Assembly: GCA_902773065.1 (NCBI GenBank)
Contig: CACYDD010000329.1
Coordinates: 1 to 5,220 of the forward strand
Direction: 5' to 3'
Origin: an uncultured Ruminococcus sp.
GTDB lineage: Bacteria; Bacillota; Clostridia; Oscillospirales; Acutalibacteraceae
Length of the DNA: 5,220 nucleotides
In this document: piece by piece, positions 1-5,191 of the stretch
Position numbering within the stretch: the stretch's first letter is position 1
Layout: each line of letters opens with the position of its first letter
Position numbers and translations under genes: made by a program
The notes under the pieces: model-generated
Told to the model about the DNA's origin: nothing
Seen by the model: only the letters and a program-made list of their open reading frames with translations
Databases searched by the model: none

Positions 1-40
1 AGTATTGTAGGATACAGTATTCAGAAAGATGAGTCAATAT

Positions 41-75
41 AAAAAGAACATATTTTCGGAAAATTTGTTCTTTTT
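41..75. terminator. Bidirectional terminator hairpin
   Basis: AAAAAGAACA (41-50) pairs perfectly with TGTTCTTTTT (66-75). After one T-T mismatch, five more pairs (52-56 with 60-64) close on a 3-nt loop. T tracts follow the stem on both strands, so it can end transcripts arriving from either side. It would back up the 187-214 terminator and insulate the operon from whatever lies to the left. Confidence 0.7.
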
Positions 76-186
76 TGTGCCTTTTCACAGCTTATAACAA
101 TAAATACGCGCATTTTACACACTATGCAGTATGTATCAGTTGCCTCACCCACAGCATATGGGAACAGATGAAGGCTTGACATCCAT

Positions 187-214
187 AAAAAAGCGCCTGC
201 ATTTCTACAAGCGC
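187..214 (-). terminator. Rho-independent terminator after the ATPase gene
   Basis: On the minus strand, GCGCTTG (208-214) pairs with CAGGCGC (193-199): seven pairs including one G-U, with an 8-nt loop, then six T (187-192). It lies about 145 nt beyond the ATPase stop and is the first good terminator for the three-gene unit. Confidence 0.75.
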
Positions 215-357
215 ACAATGTAGATCAAGTCGTATAACATATGAATATGTTTTCCATATTGTCCGTGTTTTAATACCGGATTATGTTTTTAGTAATCTAG
301 GCAACATCCCTATCCATAATTATTATTGTTTTTACGTTTATTTTTTACGCTTTTTTA

Positions 358-2991
358 CTATTTTGCATTGATCGCTTTGAGTTTTAGTTCATTTATTTCT
401 GAAGAGAGCCTTTCTATGAGTTCCAACAATTCACGTATCTCTGTTCTTGAAAATTCTGGTATTGTTCCATCTACATGTGTACCTTTATTTAAAACATTCC
501 AAATATCTGGACTAATCAGCTTTTCCAAATCTGTGTGAATCGCCTCCGCTCCTAGCACATATTTAGGCTTAGTTGCAGCAGTCAACGCGGTTGTTACTTG
601 AAACAAATCGGGGGTTTGTTTTAGATTTCTTAGTTTTACAGATATGCCCCCTTTGATATAAGGAGATAATTTGCTCCACATTTTTCCTGTTATACATTCC
701 ACAGCTTGTCGGCATTTTGCAGCACAATCTTTTAATGCCCCTTCTTCATATTTTTTTCTTGCCATTGTCAATGGAACTGATGGATCTTGATAATGAATAA
801 CAATCCCACGCTCATCCAATGAATCCGCTGGTAGGAACATATATCTCTCCACTTCTGTTGCTTTCTTTATAATAGCCTCCAATTTAGATATAAATACTTC
901 TCCATGACAAGTGAGGATCATCTGAACATCTGCAAAGTCTGGGTTATTGATTAGTAATCTTGCTACCCCATCTCTATGATCATCGTCGATTGCATTTACA
1001 ATATCATCAAAAATAATAAATGGCATTTTTGATTGAACAGCCTTTGAGAGAAGAATTGCCAGCCCTAATAATTTTACATGGCCCTCACTTAGTAGCAGCA
1101 TAGCGTCTTGCTCTGTACCGTCTTTCATTCTGACAATGATTTTATCATTCTGTGATAAAGGCAATTTCAAGTCATACAGCAACTCAAAATCTGCATCGTC
1201 ACAATTCATAGCGTTATAATAATCAACAGTTTTTTTAGCTAAATCATGTGCAAGTTCAAGCGGCAAATTCTCTGCATACTCTTTCAAACTATGAACTATA
1301 GAATTATAAGCCTCGACTATTTTTTGATTTTTTTCGATAATATGAGCATCTAATTCAGCTTTTTCCTTTAACTCTGATAAAGCTTCACACTCTCTGTTTA
1401 CGGTTTGATTTAATGATTCTATTGATTTGCTTACAGCTTTTACAGCTGCATTATTTTCAGAAATATTGTTTAGCAAAACCTGTAATCTTTCAATTTCCTC
1501 ATCAACAGACTTGTTGTTATTTTTTGCCGCCTCATTATAAGCAACGATTATTTCAGCCGTAGAATCATCTGACAAAAGCGTTGCTATTTCGCTTGCATAA
1601 TTGCAGACTTCTAGAACGCTTGCATCAAGTGTCTCAAACATTTCTTTGCTGATATCGTTTTTTGTTATAACACTGGTGTCTATACTCGGAAAAGCAAGAT
1701 TTAAAGGTATTGCTTGTAGTAATTCCTTTATGTTCTGTAATTTCCCCATTGCCATTTCGGCCTCAACATATACAGCCTCTTTTGCTTCCTCGATTTGAGA
1801 AAAATTACTGACCGCTGTTTTCGCATACTCAAAGGGATTCCGGCTTACTTTTTCTATAGGTGTCTGACAAGCTGGGCAAACTTTTTTGTTGCTATTTTTT
1901 TCGAGGCTAACAAGAGCATTATATAACTCCAGTAAATTGACAGATTCAATATTATCAAGGATTATTGTGGCCTTTTCAGAAATCTTTATTTGTGATTTTT
2001 CCAGTTCGCGTATTTCCTGAACTAGTTTTTCAATCTCGTCTTGATTAATTAATGCTTTCCTTTTTTTATCCGCCTGTTTTTTAAGAATATGTATCTTTCC
2101 GCTTTCAGGATCTGAAAGATATTTTTTTGCATCCTCGGCATTTTCTACATTTGGAACATTTAAGCTATGTATTGCTGCTTTTAACGCTTCTCTTGTTGGC
2201 GCTATTTGCTTCTCAGTCTCTTCAATCTGGAGTTTCTTTGATTCAACACTTTCCTTTTTCTGTTTATACTTTTCCTCAGCATCTGTTTTTAGCATTATGT
2301 ATCTATCATCTAAAGATTCTGTAAACCCAGAAACATATCCTTGAAACTCTGCCAAGCCAAATAACGCAGAAATTCTTTCAGTTTGATTCTTTGCAGTTGT
2401 AGCTCCGATGTGAGAAAAGGCTTCTATTCTATTCTTTTCAATAAAGGCAAACCGATATGCAGCCAGATCAGGAACACACTCACCGGTATTTCCATCAGTA
2501 AAATTACAATCTAAGATTGGCAACACAGGTTTTCTTTCGCCTGCATGCAAAATATATTTCTCGATAGGAATACCTCGTGCCGAAGCTTCTTCAATAGTTC
2601 CTAAAACAGCATATTCAAGAGCCTCACAGAAGCTCGTCTTCCCTGAGCCATTCGAACCGTGAAATAGTGTGTATTGTTTTTCAAAGCTAAATTCCACGGG
2701 AGTTACAAAACCTCGAAATCTCTCGACTTTCAGAGATTTAAGCCTTTGTATGTTCCGTGGCTTCTCTCGCATCTCTATTTCAAATACTGGATTTCCTTCT
2801 TCAGAGGCATCCATCTCTTGCATGTATTTCGCTATTAATTTGGCACGTCCTCCTTTGGCCGTACCAACAGAGGCGATTTCGTCAAAATGATCTATCAGTA
2901 TTTTAATCAGAAGTTTCTGATAATCATTCAGATTACAAATATCTTGGCTAGATAGCCAACGATTGAATTCATTTTTCGCGTATTCGTACAT
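358..2991 (-). CDS. Rad50/SbcC/RecF-like ATPase with zinc hook and C-terminal helical domain
   Basis: This 877-residue protein is an SMC/Rad50-type ABC ATPase. An N-terminal extension (1-80) precedes the ATPase start (IQRLKSLKVERFRGF, 81-95). Walker A is GSNGSGKTS (112-120). Long charged helices (about 235-365 and 395-575), probably coiled coil, flank a CPAC motif (C372, C375) like the Rad50 zinc hook. The signature-like segment LLSEGHVK is at 633-640. Walker B is FIIFDD (658-663), with a D-D pair as in RecF instead of D-E. The D-loop-like NAIDD and the switch histidine H696 follow. Residues 742-877 form an extra, mainly helical domain with WNVLNKGTH (831-839); it may be HEPN-like, which I cannot prove. 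The ATG follows AAGGA at 7 nt. It lies 104 bp after the AbiEii gene with no terminator between. Phage-defence ATPases such as RloC, or Lamassu/DndD-type SMC subunits, share this build. The ATPase class is secure; the exact role is not. Confidence 0.93.
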   Translation of the reverse strand: MYEYAKNEFNRWLSSQDICNLNDYQKLLIKILIDHFDEIASVGTAKGGRAKLIAKYMQEMDASEEGNPVFEIEMREKPRNIQRLKSLKVERFRGFVTPVEFSFEKQYTLFHGSNGSGKTSFCEALEYAVLGTIEEASARGIPIEKYILHAGERKPVLPILDCNFTDGNTGECVPDLAAYRFAFIEKNRIEAFSHIGATTAKNQTERISALFGLAEFQGYVSGFTESLDDRYIMLKTDAEEKYKQKKESVESKKLQIEETEKQIAPTREALKAAIHSLNVPNVENAEDAKKYLSDPESGKIHILKKQADKKRKALINQDEIEKLVQEIRELEKSQIKISEKATIILDNIESVNLLELYNALVSLEKNSNKKVCPACQTPIEKVSRNPFEYAKTAVSNFSQIEEAKEAVYVEAEMAMGKLQNIKELLQAIPLNLAFPSIDTSVITKNDISKEMFETLDASVLEVCNYASEIATLLSDDSTAEIIVAYNEAAKNNNKSVDEEIERLQVLLNNISENNAAVKAVSKSIESLNQTVNRECEALSELKEKAELDAHIIEKNQKIVEAYNSIVHSLKEYAENLPLELAHDLAKKTVDYYNAMNCDDADFELLYDLKLPLSQNDKIIVRMKDGTEQDAMLLLSEGHVKLLGLAILLSKAVQSKMPFIIFDDIVNAIDDDHRDGVARLLINNPDFADVQMILTCHGEVFISKLEAIIKKATEVERYMFLPADSLDERGIVIHYQDPSVPLTMARKKYEEGALKDCAAKCRQAVECITGKMWSKLSPYIKGGISVKLRNLKQTPDLFQVTTALTAATKPKYVLGAEAIHTDLEKLISPDIWNVLNKGTHVDGTIPEFSRTEIRELLELIERLSSEINELKLKAINAK

Positions 2992-2998
2992 AGATTCA

Positions 2999-3003
2999 TC
3001 CTT
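2999..3003 (-). promoter_or_regulatory. Ribosome binding site of the ATPase gene
   Basis: AAGGA on the minus strand, 7 nt before the ATG at 2991. It is weaker than the abiEi site but supports independent initiation of the ATPase. I see no convincing promoter in the 104-bp gap after abiEii. Confidence 0.6.
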
Positions 3004-3021
3004 ATCACTCGTGAAGAAATG

Positions 3022-3081
3022 CTATAAGTCTAAAATCGTATTATCATTATTTGCTCGTTCTAATAATGCTTTCATATACAT
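3022..3081 (-). CDS. Possible 19-residue peptide between abiEii and the ATPase gene
   Basis: An ATG-to-TAG frame in the abiEii-ATPase gap encodes MYMKALLERANNDNTILDL. It is on the operon strand and starts 14 nt after the toxin stop. No good ribosome binding site precedes it, so expression would rely on coupling from abiEii. It could be a leader peptide, a gene remnant or chance. I do not recognise it. Confidence 0.2.
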   Translation of the reverse strand: MYMKALLERANNDNTILDL

Positions 3082-3095
3082 TCAGTTGATAATTG

Positions 3096-3908
3096 CTACA
3101 CCATAATCACGTCTTTAACATATGCCAATAACTTGATAACCACCTCATCATATGACAAATCCAGCCAGTTGGCACTCATTGAACGCTCCACATTCCTTCG
3201 ATACACTCTGTTTCCAAAAGTTCTTTCCAGTCGCTCTGAGATATCCTGTGCGCTCTGTTCTCTCATGTCTGGATTATCCAGTATGCTTTTTTTGATATAC
3301 TTTATAATCCTGCTTTTGTCTGATATATCCGACAGATAACACATATCATATAAGTCTTTGTATCTGGTTGAAACCGGTCCGAATCTCAATAGCGATCTCA
3401 GCTTTTCTACAAAGATCTGTTCTTTTGAATTGATTAACAAGCTTGCCCCTTCATCATCCATACACACATCAAAACAGTACTCATCCTGATAGATATCCAT
3501 ATCGGTGTGAACGCCAAGATCTATCTTACTTGTGATTGATGTGCCATTTTTATCAGTAATTCTGATATGCACTCTTTTTCCCCGATATTCCTGTTGAGAC
3601 AGTTCTTGTATATCACCTATCATCTCGATTAATAGTCCCTCGATACAATTTATCTTTCCTATAAACCTCCTGATAGAATCATCCTCGAGCGAATACTTGA
3701 TGAAATCTAAGTCAAGATCCTGCGTAGCTCTACGTGCGCTGCCGGTAATTCCTCTCATTACCACTCCGCCCTTGATAGTAACATTACGGTTAAGTGTACT
3801 GTTAGCTATTGCTCGCAGTATTAAGTCCTGGCAGACTTTGGCTTCTGCGAGATATCCTTCATATCCCTCAGTTTCCATTCTACTAATAAGTTCTTGAAGA
3901 TTGATCAT
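3096..3908 (-). CDS. abiEii: AbiEii/MenT-type nucleotidyltransferase toxin
   Basis: This 270-residue protein has the four conserved blocks of the AbiEii toxin family (DNA polymerase beta-like nucleotidyltransferase fold). Motif I is GG (47-48) leading to DLDLD (64-68), the metal-binding acidic pair. Motif II is KIDLG (128-132), fitting KxDxG. Motif III is the EKL segment (168-170). Motif IV is RYKDLYD (182-188). All catalytic-type residues are present, so the enzyme looks intact. Family knowledge: AbiEii toxins are bacteriostatic, and the related mycobacterial MenT enzymes add nucleotides to tRNA 3' ends; whether this one does is unknown. The ATG overlaps the abiEi stop by one base (TGATG), and GGAGG lies about 7 nt upstream inside the abiEi end, so translation is probably coupled. 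That keeps antitoxin made ahead of toxin. In the Lactococcus AbiE system the pair aborts phage infection. Confidence 0.92.
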   Translation of the reverse strand: MINLQELISRMETEGYEGYLAEAKVCQDLILRAIANSTLNRNVTIKGGVVMRGITGSARRATQDLDLDFIKYSLEDDSIRRFIGKINCIEGLLIEMIGDIQELSQQEYRGKRVHIRITDKNGTSITSKIDLGVHTDMDIYQDEYCFDVCMDDEGASLLINSKEQIFVEKLRSLLRFGPVSTRYKDLYDMCYLSDISDKSRIIKYIKKSILDNPDMREQSAQDISERLERTFGNRVYRRNVERSMSANWLDLSYDEVVIKLLAYVKDVIMV

Positions 3909-4447
3909 CAGAGCACCTCCGTCTGTAGTATTTCAATTATCCTTGCACTCTTTGGAGATTCCATTGCATAGTCCTGTATCGCTTGAATATTAAGTGTAGG
4001 CATGATTCGTCTGTAATTAAGAATCACTTCCTTATAAAAATCAAATGGGAGTTTGCTTTTGTATCTTATGAGCTCCACAAGCATCCGTTCCTTGCTGTAT
4101 ACACGGATTTTGTATCCCATGTATTCTTTTTCCTCTATCCCTTCCTCAAACATATCTGATGGATAAAAATACTGCTTCACTCTTTTGTCTTTGATTTTTG
4201 CAGCATCCCTGTCCGTAGCCAAATCGTAAATTTCTGGAATAGCATCTGTCAGACCGTGAATATATAAAGCCGTTTTCATCGTTGCCACTGCTTTAGGATA
4301 CTTGAACATCAGCACTGCAAGTGTAGGCACATGCTTCTCTTCAGAGTAAATGCCCCTTTCGACCTTGAACAGTTTCCCATCATCCATAAGCTTCCCGATG
4401 TTATACTGTGATCCGTATTCTTTAACGCAATCAGCTTGCGAGTACAT
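3908..4447 (-). CDS. abiEi: AbiEi-type antitoxin and autorepressor
   Basis: This 179-residue protein is the cognate antitoxin of the type IV AbiE pair. The first 35 residues form a winged-helix DNA-binding domain of the AbiEi_4 kind (MYSQADCVKEYGS, then NIGKLMDDGKLFKVERGIYS ending the wing). A short C-terminal antitoxin domain follows, with the family-like stretch TALYIHGLTD (59-68). It belongs to the short AbiEi class. The reading frame stays open to a TTG at 4477, but the ATG at 4447 is chosen because AGGAGG sits 5 nt upstream of it, and the longer start would lie inside an operator repeat. The stop overlaps the toxin ATG by one base. Family knowledge: AbiEi counteracts the toxin without a tight toxin complex, and it represses its own promoter by cooperative binding to inverted repeats. 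Two such repeats flank the promoter here. Confidence 0.9.
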   Translation of the reverse strand: MYSQADCVKEYGSQYNIGKLMDDGKLFKVERGIYSEEKHVPTLAVLMFKYPKAVATMKTALYIHGLTDAIPEIYDLATDRDAAKIKDKRVKQYFYPSDMFEEGIEEKEYMGYKIRVYSKERMLVELIRYKSKLPFDFYKEVILNYRRIMPTLNIQAIQDYAMESPKSARIIEILQTEVL

Positions 4448-4452
4448 CCGTG

Positions 4453-4458
4453 CCTCCT
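4453..4458 (-). promoter_or_regulatory. Ribosome binding site of abiEi
   Basis: A perfect AGGAGG on the minus strand lies 5 nt before the ATG at 4447. It decides the start: the upstream TTG at 4477 has no such site and lies inside the first operator. Confidence 0.88.
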
Positions 4459-4469
4459 TTTGTATAATC

Positions 4470-4496
4470 ATCCGCAATTTATCTTATTTTGCGGAT
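4470..4496. promoter_or_regulatory. Operator 1: inverted repeat, promoter-proximal
   Basis: ATCCGCAA (4470-4477) is repeated inverted as TTGCGGAT (4489-4496), with an 11-bp spacer. It lies between the predicted transcription start and the abiEi ribosome binding site, so a bound repressor would block early transcription. The same arms and spacer recur at 4554-4578. AbiEi is the obvious candidate ligand, from the known autoregulation of AbiE systems; this is inferred. Confidence 0.78.
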
Positions 4497-4506
4497 ATTT
4501 TTATAA

Positions 4507-4535
4507 ATAATACCATACTCGATAACAATATGCAA
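4507..4535 (-). promoter_or_regulatory. Predicted sigma-70/SigA promoter of the abiE operon
   Basis: On the minus strand, TTGCAT (4530-4535) is separated by exactly 17 bp from TATTAT (4507-4512). A TGG just before the -10 gives a TGn extended element. The predicted transcript would start near 4500, leaving a leader of about 53 nt before the abiEi ATG. The two inverted repeats lie on either side of it, one just downstream of the predicted start and one upstream of the -35. This is a sequence-match prediction only. Confidence 0.72.
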
Positions 4536-4553
4536 TGCTATTTAATACAAGGG

Positions 4554-4578
4554 TCCGCAATAATAACAGTTTTGCGGA
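4554..4578. promoter_or_regulatory. Operator 2: inverted repeat upstream of the -35
   Basis: TCCGCAA (4554-4560) and TTGCGGA (4572-4578) with an 11-bp spacer, the same as operator 1. The right arm and flank (15 nt, 4570-4584) are identical to 4487-4501. The offset of 83 bp from operator 1 is close to eight helical turns, placing both sites on the same face of the DNA, as expected for cooperative binding or bending around the promoter. Confidence 0.78.
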
Positions 4579-4588
4579 TATTTTCATC

Positions 4589-4672
4589 ACAAATTCTAAG
4601 AAAAAAATAACCCTTTTTTTCTTAGGTCATCACAATATCTTCTAAGTAACAATTATGTTATTTAGAATTTGT
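4589..4672. repeat. Nested AT-rich inverted repeats
   Basis: An outer pair ACAAATTCTAA (4589-4599) / TTAGAATTTGT (4662-4672) encloses two hairpins. The first is CTAAGAAAAAAA (4596-4607) with its perfect 12-bp complement (4614-4625) and a 6-nt loop; it shares four bases with the outer left arm, so the two are alternatives. The second is TTCTAAGTAAC (4640-4650) with GTTATTTAGAA (4657-4667), one G-U and a 6-nt loop, also overlapping the outer right arm. Function unknown. Confidence 0.6.
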
Positions 4673-4708
4673 TTTTTTATTATCGGTGTCATTTTTTACA
4701 GTTTATTT

Positions 4709-4738
4709 TGATATTTGACGTTTTTTCGTTAAATATCA
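4709..4738. repeat. Hairpin with a T6 loop
   Basis: TGATATTTGACG (4709-4720) pairs with CGTTAAATATCA (4727-4738) through twelve pairs, one of them G-U, around a loop of six T. No T tract follows the stem, so it is not a standard terminator. Role unknown; it may be a protein-binding dyad. Confidence 0.55.
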
Positions 4739-4787
4739 TTTCAAATTGCCGTTTTGTATGCCTGTCATTATATTATTTGTAATAATA

Positions 4788-4815
4788 TCCGGATTAATAA
4801 CAGTTTTTCTGATAT
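4788..4815. repeat. Degenerate third copy of the operator repeat
   Basis: This stretch matches operator 2 and its flank (4554-4581) at 24 of 28 positions without gaps, including the central TAATAACAGTTTT. The four mismatches fall in the two arms and break the dyad symmetry. It may be a decayed duplicate or a weak auxiliary site, 234 bp upstream of operator 2. Confidence 0.6.
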
Positions 4816-4856
4816 ACCTATCCATAAGCAATTACCAGATCATCATTCTCCAACGC

Positions 4857-4892
4857 AATCCAACGCATCCAACGCGTTGGATGCGTTGGATT
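4857..4892. repeat. 36-bp perfect palindrome of CCAACGCAT units
   Basis: The DNA is perfectly self-complementary about 4874/4875, with core AACGCGTT. Each arm is made of CCAACGC units: CCAACGCAAT (4850-4859, partly outside), CCAACGCAT (4860-4868), then CCAACGCG (4869-4876), followed by the mirror copies. It is GC-richer than its surroundings. No T tract follows, so it is not a plain terminator. It could be an operator, a recombination or transfer site, or a short palindromic insertion. Confidence 0.8.
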
Positions 4893-4944
4893 ATTATTTG
4901 CCAACAGTTTGTACTTTACACAGTTTTCCTTATTTTCTGTTTGT

Positions 4945-4978
4945 TTCGTCAGAAAAATTGCATAATATTTCTGACGAA
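4945..4978. repeat. Perfect 11-bp inverted repeat
   Basis: TTCGTCAGAAA (4945-4955) and TTTCTGACGAA (4968-4978) are exact inverted copies with a 12-bp spacer. The two-arm layout with about one helical turn between resembles a dimer-binding site more than a terminator, as no T tract follows. The bound protein is unknown. Confidence 0.6.
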
Positions 4979-5028
4979 TTGAAGATGTTTGTTATGAGAA
5001 TGTACAGGATATAGTCAGCCATTGCTCT

Positions 5029-5052
5029 GGGTACACTTTTGGGTACATTTCA
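5029..5052. repeat. GGGTACA direct repeats, possible integrase arm sites
   Basis: GGGTACACTTTT (5029-5040) is followed directly by GGGTACATTTCA (5041-5052), a 12-bp tandem repeat. It lies about 80 bp inside the att-like tRNA end. Tyrosine recombinases of integrative elements bind short direct repeats (arm sites) at this sort of distance from the crossover core. Read on the minus strand it gives KCTQKCTQSNG then a stop at 5015, which could also be the tail of a decayed integrase gene. Both readings are inferred. Confidence 0.4.
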
Positions 5053-5130
5053 GAAAAATCGCGTCCTTAGACGATGTCAACTCCTTTCTTTTCAACGCTT
5101 ACAGCGTTCCGTCGAAAAAAGTATACGCAA

Positions 5131-5153
5131 TTCGAGCCCCTGATCATCCACCA
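5131..5153 (+). other. Displaced 3' end of a tRNA or tmRNA gene, probable att site
   Basis: The bases fit positions 54-76 of a tRNA exactly: T-loop TTCGAGC (5131-5137), T-stem 3' strand CCCTG (5138-5142), acceptor 3' strand ATCATCC (5143-5149), discriminator A, then CCA. The 5' partner is missing: the five bases before (CGCAA) do not pair with CCCTG, and no GGATGAT 5' acceptor strand lies upstream. A terminator follows at once. This is the pattern left at the far end of an element that integrated in a tRNA-type gene. The amino acid identity cannot be told; tmRNA is possible because it also ends in this form. Confidence 0.75.
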
Positions 5154-5158
5154 AAAAA

Positions 5159-5191
5159 GGCCTTGAAACATCGAAGTTTCAAGGCCCTTTT
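5159..5191 (+). terminator. Rho-independent terminator just after the tRNA-like end
   Basis: GGCCTTGAAAC (5159-5169) pairs perfectly over 11 bp with GTTTCAAGGCC (5176-5186) around the loop ATCGAA, followed by C and four T. Six A on the 5' side (5153-5158) would let it work on the minus strand too. It starts 6 nt after the CCA, as expected for the native terminator of the tRNA or tmRNA gene whose end lies at 5131-5153. Confidence 0.85.

Larger units (their letters stand above)
1..357. other. Left intergenic region, no gene supported
   Basis: Apart from the two terminators I see no gene here. A 65-codon minus-strand frame (21-218) starts inside the terminator hairpin, runs through the other one, and has no ribosome binding site. 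A short symmetric AACATA-4-TATGTT lies at 236-251. Bases 215-357 are the 3' untranslated part of the ATPase message and show no coding signal. Confidence 0.6.
4592..5130. other. Structured non-coding region between the operon control region and the att site
   Basis: No convincing gene lies in these 540 bp. The plus-strand frames at 4746-5014 lack ribosome binding sites and cross the palindrome and hairpins. The stretch is AT-rich and crowded with inverted repeats, listed separately. Its position next to an att-like site suits recombinase or accessory-factor binding DNA at an element end, but this is inferred. Confidence 0.55.

Noticed and set aside
21..218. 65-codon minus-strand frame left of the operon
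   Set aside because: It begins inside one terminator hairpin, crosses another, has no ribosome binding site, and its product resembles nothing I know.
4448..4477. Longer abiEi start at the TTG at 4477
   Set aside because: The 10 extra codons would begin inside operator 1 and include the AGGAGG that serves the ATG at 4447.
4350..4610. 86-codon plus-strand frame antisense to abiEi
   Set aside because: It lies opposite the abiEi start, promoter and operators and has no start signals.
4596..4625. Rho-independent terminator
   Set aside because: The stem is nearly all A-T pairs with no G-C core and sits just upstream of operator 2, so it is listed only as a repeat.
4746..5014. Plus-strand frames of 78 and 86 codons, one hydrophobic
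   Set aside because: They overlap each other in different frames, lack ribosome binding sites, and run through the palindrome and hairpins; the hydrophobicity comes from T-rich DNA.
5029..5153. Complete tRNA gene on the plus strand
   Set aside because: No acceptor 5' strand (GGATGAT), D-arm or anticodon arm is found upstream, and the T-stem 5' side does not pair.
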